From a virus: a DNA stretch of 20,242 bases. The notes under the pieces were generated by a model that saw only the letters and a list, made by a program, of their open reading frames with translations, made no database searches and was not told the DNA's origin. Position 1 is the first letter of the stretch. Every line of letters starts with the position of its first letter. The stretch lies in the IMG/VR virus record IMGVR_UViG_3300034198_001115, positions 1 to 20,242 of that record; one strand, given 5' to 3'. Shown here in pieces: positions 13,547 to 20,242 of this stretch. The translations under genes were made by a program, and so were the position numbers.

Positions 13547-15160
13547 TCAACAGTTCCACTTTCTCAGCGCTTTATTAATTCGCGAATCAGGATCACGCGC
13601 AGTTTCGGCAGAAGTTAAACGCTTCTTCATTCCACCCATGCGAGCACAGAATGATTTACGACGATTAGCCGCCTTACTTCCTGGCTTTAATTTCGAAGGT
13701 TTTGTAGTCACCGCTGTTTGCAAATTGCCTCCAGTCTTACGATTATAAGCATCTACACCTTTTTGAGTCAGACCACCTTCGGATGACTTATACCCTTTCG
13801 AATCAATTGCGTATTCAAGTAATTCCTCGTCGGAAACTTCTTCTAGCTTTTCCCAGAGTATTTCTGAATCAACATTATTAATCAGAGCTAATTCTTCGAT
13901 AGCACTTTCGATTAAATCAAACTGCGCTTCTAGTTCTTCCATATTTGGTTTGCTAAAAGAATCGAAATGCGCTTGTGCTTCTTTTTTAGATTTATGTCTG
14001 TGAATCTCGCCAGTTGGAGTTGTAACTTTCCATTCAACATGGTCAGTTGTTCTTCCTGAAGGATTGGTTGTTCTTTCAATCTTTGGGGTAGTCTTTACTA
14101 CTGGTCTAACATATTTTTTGAATTTATCTAAGTCTGCTGCTTCATTCATGTCTTCACCGAGTTCTTCTCTAGACTGAAGGTAATCTCTTACACAGGTAAT
14201 ATAATCTTGTGCTAGTGTAATCTTAGATTGAACCCACTCGGGCATGTTTTCTTCATCATTTAGCATATCAATCAGGTCTTTTGAATTTCTAAGAATAGTC
14301 TGTAACTGAGTTCGTGCCATCTGACCTTCGTAGTCATACTCACCGCTGTCAATAGCTTTAACGGCTTCTGCAATCGGGTGAAACATATAGTCAACATCTT
14401 CTGGTACACAATTGGGCACCATCTTATTACCTTTCTTTTTTACACCAACTTGCTTATAACCAACCCAACAAGCTTCTAGAATCTCTTCGTCTATGCTTTC
14501 ACCATACATCGCGTGATATTTAATAGTATGCTTGCTCGGCTTAGTCTTTGCCGTAGCATCACCCGGAGCTGGTTCATATGCGGATGGATCACTATCACTT
14601 TTATTATCCATCTTTTTCCAGTGAGCTACTCTAGCTCTAGCAGTAGAATCACTTAATCCTTTGTGATAAGCTTTATTATCTATTCTTGAATCTTCATCAA
14701 CCAGCGCTTCTCCAAACTCATGACCAGCAACGCGCTTCATTTGCGCATTGAATTCGCTTTGAGATGGTTTTTCTTTATAAAGTTTTATAGAGATCTCTGG
14801 TCTTTCTTTACCCTTAATTCTCCAGTTGTAACCCTTTTCTTTATGATCTGCATCAGTAGTTTTTACAACTCTTCTTTTATACCCCGATTCCCACGATTCC
14901 GATTCATCTAACTCTTCATGTAAGTCTTTATCTGCTCCATGATATGTTCCCTTACCTTTTGTTATGTAAGAATTTACTCGAGCCATACCCCATTGCTGAG
15001 GTGTTGTGCCAGGGCGATGGCCAGAATTCCAAGCTGCAACGCCACGACGATATACTTTACGCAGCGTGTTAATTGATATACCAGACTTTTCTGCCTTTGC
15101 ATCTAGACCAGCCTCTGCGGTCTCACATATTACATCTACGTAATCTTTAAACGCGATCAT
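13547..15160 (-). CDS. Mosaic virion-type protein of five or more small phage modules
   Basis: Protein of 537 residues. The start is set at 15160, not 15169: 15160 gives an ATGA overlap with the preceding gene and an AAGGG site at nine bases, while at 15169 the same site touches the ATG. N-terminal MIAFKDYVDVICET is capsid-targeting-like, with IxE at residues 11-13. Modules by residue: 25-80 (NTLRKVYRRGVAAWNSGHRP; TPQQWGMARVNSYI), which I recall as DUF5824-type; 158-220 (AHWKKM; TKPSKHTIKYHAMYGE); 231-253 (CWVGYKQ...PNCVPE); 275-330 (GQMARTQLQTIL; EWVQSKITLAQDYI); 372-402; and 458-537 (GLTQKGVDAYNRKTGGNL; RRKSFCARMGGM; RINKALRKWNC), which I recall as DUF6321-type. No enzymatic motif is clear. 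The basic C-terminus suggests DNA binding inside the capsid. Confidence 0.78.
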   Translation of the reverse strand: MIAFKDYVDVICETAEAGLDAKAEKSGISINTLRKVYRRGVAAWNSGHRPGTTPQQWGMARVNSYITKGKGTYHGADKDLHEELDESESWESGYKRRVVKTTDADHKEKGYNWRIKGKERPEISIKLYKEKPSQSEFNAQMKRVAGHEFGEALVDEDSRIDNKAYHKGLSDSTARARVAHWKKMDNKSDSDPSAYEPAPGDATAKTKPSKHTIKYHAMYGESIDEEILEACWVGYKQVGVKKKGNKMVPNCVPEDVDYMFHPIAEAVKAIDSGEYDYEGQMARTQLQTILRNSKDLIDMLNDEENMPEWVQSKITLAQDYITCVRDYLQSREELGEDMNEAADLDKFKKYVRPVVKTTPKIERTTNPSGRTTDHVEWKVTTPTGEIHRHKSKKEAQAHFDSFSKPNMEELEAQFDLIESAIEELALINNVDSEILWEKLEEVSDEELLEYAIDSKGYKSSEGGLTQKGVDAYNRKTGGNLQTAVTTKPSKLKPGSKAANRRKSFCARMGGMKKRLTSAETARDPDSRINKALRKWNC

Positions 15161-16389
15161 CTTTGCCATCCCTTAAGTATATCTGGTGAGAAATTATTCT
15201 TGCTGAATTCCATACGATCTACAATCTTTACCGCGCCGCCTTTTAGGTGGTCGATTGCTACGAAGCCTTCAACGCCGGTTGCTTTAAATCCCGATGAAGT
15301 CTTAATAAACGTGCTTATGTGTCCGGCCTGATTCATCTTAGCGATTATAATCGCTTTGATGTCGGCAATCATGTTTGATATTTCAAATATCTTTACGATA
15401 TCTTCTTGAGGATGATTCGCAAAGAAAGACATAATCTTCTTGCGCTTCTCCTCTTTTCCGAATTTAGATTTCTCGGTCTTAAGAGTATCAATCTCTTTCT
15501 GAAACTTTTCGTATATCCAGTCAAATAACCCCTTTACATGTGCTTTCGTATCGGTTATCTTCTCGCCGCTTCTTACCTTACTGTTATTATATGTCTTGAC
15601 TAGAGTTAGTAGTTCCTCGTCGTTGCTTATAGCGTTTAGAGTTGCGGCATTGATCTTCTTAAACTCAGAGCCTAGGTCCGATAGCATATCGGTAACTTTC
15701 TTAGTCTCTGCAGCCGTGAATGTCGCTGTTCCAGAATAGTCCTTATAGTTAGCATCATCCATCCATACGCTTGGCACATGGGTCATCTTTGATGCAATTG
15801 CCTGACCAAACGATGCCTTCATCGTCTCAAACGATGAACCAGTATATGTGGTATGCCATACTATACCAATATTTGATTTTCTAATTCTTCTTGCAAGCTC
15901 TGAGTCGGCCGGTACAGCATAGACAATAGTATTAGGATGGAAGGTTATATATTCTACATCATCTATAACAACCTTATTGATGTCTTCCTTTGTAAACATC
16001 AGATCACCTTGATATACACCGGACTTAATGCCAAGCTTCTTAAGTTCGGTTAGTGCTATCTTTAACTTATCGGCTAGATCGCCCGATGTATCTGCATCGA
16101 TTTCAGCTGGTGTTTTATATACCTTTGGCTCTTTGTTAAACACGCCTTTCTTTGCAACAAAAAACTTACCATCGCGTGGATCTACGCCTGCAAAGATTGC
16201 TGGAGCTCCATCCCACTTAACCGTTGCTGTAATCTTAGACGACGAGTGACCGGCAAGCATATCTCTTAAATCACGAAGAAAGTTAATTGCCTGACGAGTG
16301 CCATTAACGCCAGCATTGAAGACTAAGTCCTCAATGTGTTCCATATGAGTATTCTTTTCTTCAGTAATATAATTCTGTGAAGTAATCAT
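15157..16389 (-). CDS. Nucleotidyltransferase/ligase-fold protein (DUF6267-like)
   Basis: Protein of 410 residues with the motif set of covalent nucleotidyltransferases (DNA/RNA ligases, capping enzymes): motif I KWDG at 58-61, where K58 would take AMP or GMP; motif III-like GVYQGDLMF at 124-132; IV-like VEGFVAID at 373-380; V-like AVKIV at 386-390. The N-terminal MITSQNYITEEKNTHMEHIEDLV is notable: the first ten residues align with the T4 capsid-targeting peptide MKTYQEFIAE, with an IxE cleavage-type site. The start at 16389 lacks a good ribosome site; an in-frame ATG at 16344 (MEHIEDL) is possible but would remove that peptide. A long helical insert (about 225-340) separates motifs. Similar proteins in T4-like marine phages are annotated DUF6267. 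A nucleic-acid ligase or end-repair role is likely, with substrate unknown. It overlaps the mosaic gene by ATGA. Confidence 0.82.
   Translation of the reverse strand: MITSQNYITEEKNTHMEHIEDLVFNAGVNGTRQAINFLRDLRDMLAGHSSSKITATVKWDGAPAIFAGVDPRDGKFFVAKKGVFNKEPKVYKTPAEIDADTSGDLADKLKIALTELKKLGIKSGVYQGDLMFTKEDINKVVIDDVEYITFHPNTIVYAVPADSELARRIRKSNIGIVWHTTYTGSSFETMKASFGQAIASKMTHVPSVWMDDANYKDYSGTATFTAAETKKVTDMLSDLGSEFKKINAATLNAISNDEELLTLVKTYNNSKVRSGEKITDTKAHVKGLFDWIYEKFQKEIDTLKTEKSKFGKEEKRKKIMSFFANHPQEDIVKIFEISNMIADIKAIIIAKMNQAGHISTFIKTSSGFKATGVEGFVAIDHLKGGAVKIVDRMEFSKNNFSPDILKGWQR
15170..15174 (-). promoter_or_regulatory. Ribosome binding site AAGGG deciding the start at 15160
   Basis: AAGGG on the minus strand, nine bases before the ATG at 15160 but immediately against the alternative ATG at 15169. 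With the ATGA overlap it favours the shorter protein. Confidence 0.65.
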
Positions 16390-16394
16390 TTTAT

Positions 16395-17447
16395 TTAATC
16401 GCTGTACTTAACGAAAACGCTACTATTAGTAGTAGAGGAAGATGCATAGTTATATAACCATCCAGCTACAGCATTTTGTTTATTGGAAGCAAGAACAGTG
16501 TATGTAAAATAGACACCTAAGTACTTAGACATCCACCAAGTAGGATCGATCTTTGCCATAGTCATTGTCTTTTGCACGATATCTTTTTTACTTTCTTTGC
16601 TATTAGATATATCTAAATACATTTCGGCGAATTTAGTTGCAATCGGTGCGGTGACCGGTGCTAGAGGATTAAATTGATTAGGCATATTAACACTAGGAAT
16701 ACCCGATTCTTTAGCAGCTCTAATCAAAAGACCCCCACCAATCTTACCTCCTGAAGCAGACTTACCTTTAATCTCTCCTTGCCAGCTTGAAGTAACTGGT
16801 CTAGAAGAAAAGTTACGTAATTGAACTCTTGCTTCTTTTCCATCAAATTCTAAATCCCAATATACGTCCTTAGATGCTGTAACATCTGTCATCGCTTTTA
16901 CTTCTTTAAATTTTGCGGCGGGAGGCTTTCCATCATTAAATATTTTGCTATGAGCGGGACCCTTTGGAACTTTCTTCAGAGATATACCAATAAGTTGTTT
17001 ATTTTTAAATTGATCGTATATGTATTTGTTATAATCTTGTAAAGTGTCAAATCCTGTTTTATTTTTATGGCCACTCTTTATAGCCCATATGTCTGCTGGA
17101 TTCCATTTGTCTTCTCCAGACAATCCACTTGTGGCTTTAAATCTTCTAAATTCGGCATATACTTCTTCCACCTCGGAACTTCCTCTATGGAAAATATATC
17201 CGCTATTAATAGAAAAATCTTTAAATATTAAATTTGCAGTAACAACTACGCTGTGAAACCACGCAGAATCTAGTCCTTGAACACACTGTTGTAGTGTTCT
17301 ATCGCATTTTGCAGCTTTAGTATTCTTTTCAGTCAGCTCGGCAGCAGAATCTAAATCTTTACCTTTAAACTGCCGTGCTGCGCATGCATATGCTTGCAAA
17401 CTTTCTGCTAAAGCCGTTACCTCGGCTCCTGCTCCAGATTGTGCCAT
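16395..17447 (-). CDS. Conserved phage protein with possible PD-(D/E)xK-like core
   Basis: Protein of 350 residues, first gene of a late unit. Residues 1-60 are Ala/Gln-rich and helical. Residues 92-122 (SEVEEVYAEFRRF then KWNPADIWAI) and 151-160 (QLIGISLKKV) form an E...D...(S)LK pattern compatible with a PD-(D/E)xK nuclease core with Ser at the usual Asp/Glu position. SWQGEIKGKSASGGKIGGG (221-239) is a Gly-rich stretch I recall as conserved in related phage proteins. The C-terminal half is helical (TWWMSKYLGVYFTYTVLA) with Ser/Thr-rich residues. The start is supported by a GGGA site and two late promoters 25-38 bases upstream. It is five bases from the ligase-like gene, so a DNA end-processing or packaging pair is possible. 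The nuclease call is weak. Confidence 0.7.
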   Translation of the reverse strand: MAQSGAGAEVTALAESLQAYACAARQFKGKDLDSAAELTEKNTKAAKCDRTLQQCVQGLDSAWFHSVVVTANLIFKDFSINSGYIFHRGSSEVEEVYAEFRRFKATSGLSGEDKWNPADIWAIKSGHKNKTGFDTLQDYNKYIYDQFKNKQLIGISLKKVPKGPAHSKIFNDGKPPAAKFKEVKAMTDVTASKDVYWDLEFDGKEARVQLRNFSSRPVTSSWQGEIKGKSASGGKIGGGLLIRAAKESGIPSVNMPNQFNPLAPVTAPIATKFAEMYLDISNSKESKKDIVQKTMTMAKIDPTWWMSKYLGVYFTYTVLASNKQNAVAGWLYNYASSSTTNSSVFVKYSD

Positions 17448-17471
17448 AATCGTCCCAGTTATAAAGTCTAA

Positions 17472-17485
17472 TATTTATATTTATA
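17472..17485 (-). promoter_or_regulatory. Two overlapping T4-type late promoters
   Basis: The minus strand reads TATAAATATAAATA, two perfect late -10 boxes (17485-17478 and 17479-17472) sharing two bases, 25-31 bases before the ATG at 17447. They start five bases after the T-tract of the upstream terminator. Confidence 0.8.
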
Positions 17486-17490
17486 AAACT

Positions 17491-17510
17491 AAAAATGCCC
17501 TTTCGGGCAT
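17491..17510 (-). terminator. Intrinsic terminator after the C5-methyltransferase
   Basis: Stem ATGCCC / GGGCAT (17510-17505 with 17500-17495) with a GAAA tetraloop, then TTTTTAGTTTT on the minus strand. It sits three bases past the methyltransferase stop and ends the modification operon. Confidence 0.85.
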
Positions 17511-17513
17511 TGC

Positions 17514-18698
17514 TTAGAAGAATTGTTCTAGACTTTGAGAAGGTTCTGATTCTCGTATATCGTATGTCTTTTGGCCGTTATACTGATAGATTAGATTAGC
17601 GTTTATCTTATCTCTCTTACCTTCCAACACCGCTTTGATTTCATTAGCCATATCAGTTGCTGTACCAACCGGTACGTTCTGACAGATGTGATTAAGATTT
17701 CTTGATGGATTAAGAAGAGTAAAGTCTTGCGGCAAGCCCATAATACTCATTGCTTCACGATAGGTGAGATACCTATCGATAGTGGGGTGAGTAAGAAGGT
17801 TAGGGTAGTGCCCAACGAATGCTCCGATATGGCCTTTTGGAATCGTGGTGAGACGCCGCATAATATTCCCACCAACGGCAAGCTTGCTGAAGATACGATC
17901 ACAGCGATCAGCAGCACGCTCAAGCCCCTTCGAACGCATCCATTGTCCAACTTCATCATATTTCTTCCCTTTGCGCTCTAGCCAATCCATAGGATTATCA
18001 GTCTTTTCAATACGATCATAGAAGTCTTTGTGTGTGATACCACCTTCGAGTTCTTCTAGAACATATCGATACATTGGATCCCATTGACTTGGGATCTTAT
18101 CATTAGTTACTTCTTGTTGGGTAGCCAGAGCTCCCACGGATTCAAAAACGCTTTCAATAGAACGTATTGGAGTATCAAAATACTGAAATAAGGGGACATC
18201 GCTTCCTTGCCAGAAAAAGTAAAATGATCGCTCGCGAATCTGAGGCACGCCGTGAAGCAGTGACTTAGTTCTGTATATCGACATTGTATATTTATTCTCT
18301 TTGGCTATCACCATCAACTTATCTACGATAGGCTTACCTAGTTTTCCCGCAAATCCAGGTGCATTCTCTCCCCAGAATACTTTTGGTTTTATATTACAAA
18401 GCACTTCCCGTGCAGTGGTGTACATCCATTCATTGGCAGCTGCATCTGAGCTGGCGTAACCCGAAAGTGACGATAGACCGGCACAAGGACAAGTTGTACC
18501 AACAACGTCAACGCCGTGAGGAACAGTGCCACCTTCATCAAGCAAGATATAAGGTACTTCACTAAAGTAATTGACGAGGTGTGAATCGTTGCTTTTGAAT
18601 GGAGTGTATGAGAGGATATAGTCTGGTCTGGATCCAAATGCGGCCGTTTGTCCAAGAGCCTGTCCTCCGATAAGGGGTACAATGAAGGCGTGTTTCAT
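17514..18698 (-). CDS. C5-cytosine DNA methyltransferase (Dcm-like), divergent
   Basis: Protein of 394 residues. Transfers a methyl group from S-adenosylmethionine to C5 of cytosine in DNA. Motifs in order: a weak motif I (PLIGGQALGQ, 8-17), motif IV with the catalytic Cys (GTTCPCAGLS, C72), motif VI (WGENAPGF, E111), motif VIII (GVPQIRERSF, 150-159), a variable target-recognition region (about 165-300), motif IX (YREAMSIMGLPQDF, 313-326) and motif X (QNVPVGTA, 340-347). The usual PPCQ and DLFxGxGG forms are altered (CPCA; no FxG), so AdoMet binding or target may differ. It overlaps the glucosyltransferase by ATGA, so the two are translated together and a product-substrate link is likely. No cognate restriction endonuclease is seen, which argues for self-modification of phage DNA. 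Confidence 0.88.
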   Translation of the reverse strand: MKHAFIVPLIGGQALGQTAAFGSRPDYILSYTPFKSNDSHLVNYFSEVPYILLDEGGTVPHGVDVVGTTCPCAGLSSLSGYASSDAAANEWMYTTAREVLCNIKPKVFWGENAPGFAGKLGKPIVDKLMVIAKENKYTMSIYRTKSLLHGVPQIRERSFYFFWQGSDVPLFQYFDTPIRSIESVFESVGALATQQEVTNDKIPSQWDPMYRYVLEELEGGITHKDFYDRIEKTDNPMDWLERKGKKYDEVGQWMRSKGLERAADRCDRIFSKLAVGGNIMRRLTTIPKGHIGAFVGHYPNLLTHPTIDRYLTYREAMSIMGLPQDFTLLNPSRNLNHICQNVPVGTATDMANEIKAVLEGKRDKINANLIYQYNGQKTYDIRESEPSQSLEQFF

Positions 18699-19900
18699 AA
18701 GTTATCTTTTATCTTTGCCATCATCTCTGCAAAAGTATACTGAGAATCTTGGTGTTGTTTATAAAATTCAAAAGCCATATTACGATATTCATCTCGCATA
18801 ACACTATCCTTAGATAACTTAGCAACTAGATCATAAGCTGGTTGCATATCACGATCATCGAGCCACACTGTGCCAGTGTCCTTGCAGTTGATTAGCTTGT
18901 CACCAAACTTACGGTGAGTGCAACGCACGCCGTAACTCTTACGGAACACTGGAACTACACCAGTACACGCAACTTCGCAGTGAGTGTATTCGACAGAGCG
19001 CTCAATAAATCTTTCATCGAGTATTGACAACTGATAGCCAAATCCACATGCCGACATACGATAAAGCATCTGTTCGTTTATATATGGACCAAAGACATAG
19101 GCCGGTTGATTCTTTTCCATGTTTATAGTGCTAATATCATCGGCGATATGGCCGTGGAACTCTGATAGTTCTCTAAAAGCAAGATATGCTGGAGATTTTT
19201 CTATACCCTCAAAAGTAGTGATACATCCATTAGGTCGTAGGAATTCATTATGGAACTTAAACATCTGGACATAACCTTTCCAAGATGTTGTGCGCCCAAT
19301 CCACTTATGTTCGTTAGGTCTAGTCTGATCAATATCAAGCCAGTACTTAGCTCTTACTGAATCGAAGTCCATTCCTGGTTGAAAGCTTAGAATAGTCTTT
19401 GAGTTATTGTTATCAAAGAAATCTGCTAGACCCCCACCTTCAGTTGAAGAAGAAACGAGCCTAGCGAAATCGTTGCTAGAACTATGGCCAAATAAAACGC
19501 TCGCCTTTCGAATTGACTCATCAATTGCAGCATTTCTCTTAATTGATAGAGACGAGTGGTCATGTTGGATAAGTACGATTGGTTTATAAACTTCATCGAG
19601 GAACCTTTTAAATTGGTTGATACATTCTTCTGGATGACCGACTGATGGTAGACTATTAATTATAACAACATCGGCTGCGTTGCAGCCAGTGATCATCTTA
19701 TCAGTTTCTTCTTTCTTTGCAAGTTTTAACTGAACTACATTTGAAACATCATGAGCATTCTTACGGGTCCATGACTTATCTTTCGATGAATACACAGTAA
19801 AGTCATATCCATTCTTAGTCAGCCACTTTGTTTGTTCTACAGTAAACTTAGTAACACCACATCCTTCAATACCGCGCCCCATGATAATTGCTAGTTGCAT
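18695..19900 (-). CDS. agt: DNA alpha-glucosyltransferase, T4 Agt homologue
   Basis: Protein of 401 residues, nearly the length of T4 Agt (about 400). In T4 it adds glucose from UDP-glucose in alpha linkage to 5-hydroxymethylcytosine in DNA. From memory, similarity to T4 Agt is continuous: N-terminal GRGIEGCGVTKFTVEQ (T4 ARGLEGCGVTKFSLEQ), KDKSWTR, IQHDHSSLSIKRN (T4 YQHDHSVLSLRRN), WIGRTTSWKG, EGIEKSPAY, GFGYQLS, RSVEYTH, and the C-terminal QHQDS. The nucleotide-sugar and acceptor regions therefore look intact. An AAGGAT site lies eight bases before the ATG. It overlaps the UDG-like gene by ten bases and the C5-methyltransferase by four. The sugar and acceptor in this phage are not proven: the acceptor must be a hydroxylated base. 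Confidence 0.95.
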   Translation of the reverse strand: MQLAIIMGRGIEGCGVTKFTVEQTKWLTKNGYDFTVYSSKDKSWTRKNAHDVSNVVQLKLAKKEETDKMITGCNAADVVIINSLPSVGHPEECINQFKRFLDEVYKPIVLIQHDHSSLSIKRNAAIDESIRKASVLFGHSSSNDFARLVSSSTEGGGLADFFDNNNSKTILSFQPGMDFDSVRAKYWLDIDQTRPNEHKWIGRTTSWKGYVQMFKFHNEFLRPNGCITTFEGIEKSPAYLAFRELSEFHGHIADDISTINMEKNQPAYVFGPYINEQMLYRMSACGFGYQLSILDERFIERSVEYTHCEVACTGVVPVFRKSYGVRCTHRKFGDKLINCKDTGTVWLDDRDMQPAYDLVAKLSKDSVMRDEYRNMAFEFYKQHQDSQYTFAEMMAKIKDNL

Positions 19901-20242
19901 TTTAAATAATCCTTACAATCTTCTATCATTAGATCAACCCACCACTTGCGATTCAAGTTTCTATTCAGAGGAGACGGATGAGGCATAACATAGTGCTTTA
20001 CTCCAATCTTACTTAGCGCAGTGGAAGAAAAATTACCGAGAGCTAGAACACTGGCATAGCCCTTGCATGCATCTTGTAAAGAATCAAAGTCTACATTAGC
20101 TATTCGTGGCTTTCCAGGATAGTCAAACGTATTTATGAAAGAAAAATGGCGTATATTCAGGCGATCCATCCACGATTCGAGATTACGAAACGTACCATTA
20201 CGCTTATAACCTAGTGTAGGTTTATCTGAAGGACACATTCCA
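19891..20242 (-). CDS. Uracil-DNA-glycosylase-superfamily-like protein, 5' end cut by window edge
   Basis: At least 116 residues visible. The frame is open to the window edge (the codon before the Met at 20238 is Gly), so the true start is outside. Two motifs point to the UDG/SMUG fold: GMCPS at the visible N-terminus (SMUG1-type motif GMNPG) and HPSPLNR near the C-terminus (HPSP motif), with YASVLALGNFSSTALSKIG as the preceding strand-helix and FSFINTFDYPG in between. Such enzymes remove damaged or deaminated pyrimidines from DNA. The residue equal to the SMUG1 catalytic Asn appears to be Cys here, so activity may be altered. It overlaps the glucosyltransferase by ten bases, in an operon for DNA base modification. 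Confidence 0.72.
   Translation of the reverse strand, partial: GMCPSDKPTLGYKRNGTFRNLESWMDRLNIRHFSFINTFDYPGKPRIANVDFDSLQDACKGYASVLALGNFSSTALSKIGVKHYVMPHPSPLNRNLNRKWWVDLMIEDCKDYLKCN

Noticed and set aside
15161-15169. Longer mosaic protein from the ATG at 15169
   Set aside because: The ribosome site is immediately against that ATG; 15160 has proper spacing and an ATGA overlap.
16387-16400. Late promoter before the ligase-like gene (ATTAAATA)
   Set aside because: Two mismatches to TATAAATA and only a five-base gap between genes.
18389-18682. Minus-strand open frame of 97 codons within the methyltransferase
   Set aside because: The host gene has ordered catalytic motifs across the region; the alternative product has no recognisable features.

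Overview
The window is a segment of a T4-superfamily tailed phage genome, probably a myovirus of a Gram-negative and likely aquatic host. Three things support this. (1) The 3'-most genes include a close homologue of T4 alpha-glucosyltransferase. (2) Perfect T4 late-promoter boxes (TATAAATA on the minus strand) lie in the gaps ahead of late genes. (3) The modular virion-type proteins, fibres and a ligase-like protein resemble those I recall from marine T4-like phages. An outer-membrane lipoprotein spanin indicates a Gram-negative host. Every supported gene is on the minus strand, so transcription runs from high to low coordinates. Genes are tightly packed, many overlapping by 1-10 bases (ATGA or TAATG). 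No gap exceeds 300 bases and I saw no tRNA, CRISPR array, IS element or origin.

Layout in transcription order. 20242-17514: a DNA-modification block holding a UDG-superfamily-like protein (cut by the window edge), a T4-type DNA alpha-glucosyltransferase and a C5-cytosine DNA methyltransferase, overlapping each other and closed by an intrinsic terminator. 17485-17472: two overlapping late promoters directly after that terminator, marking an apparent early/middle-to-late junction. 17447-13547: a conserved phage protein with a possible nuclease-like core, a nucleotidyltransferase/ligase-fold protein with all main motifs, and a mosaic protein of small modules. 13531-12852: a second late promoter and a Tyr-rich protein with short YD/GRP repeats. 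12826-9672: a terminator and a 1037-residue tail fibre. 9659-4870: a third late promoter, then a 987-residue nucleotidyltransferase fused to a string of virion-type modules, a Dps/ferritin-like protein, and a Zn-ribbon/EF-hand/AT-hook mosaic. 4852-2626: a beta-roll fibre with fourteen 16-residue repeats, a small protein and an Ig-domain virion protein, followed by a terminator. 2581-533: two conserved T4-like-phage proteins of unknown role and a lysis module, namely an i-spanin, an o-spanin lipoprotein embedded in it out of frame, and an XhlA-like coiled-coil/membrane protein. 471-1: the first 157 codons of flavin-dependent thymidylate synthase ThyX.

How they may work together: the 17.5-20.2 kb block looks like a route to glucosylated cytosine in phage DNA in which cytosine is first altered on DNA by a C5-methyltransferase, unlike T4, which makes hydroxymethyl-dCMP as a nucleotide. 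The oxidation step, or a dCMP hydroxymethylase, is not in the window. Four enzyme or mosaic proteins (nucleotidyltransferase fusion, ligase-like protein and two mosaics) start with short peptides like the T4 capsid-targeting sequence, and most of these end in an (I/L)xE prohead-protease-type site. This suggests a set of proteins packaged in the capsid and injected with the DNA. That is inference and needs virion proteomics.
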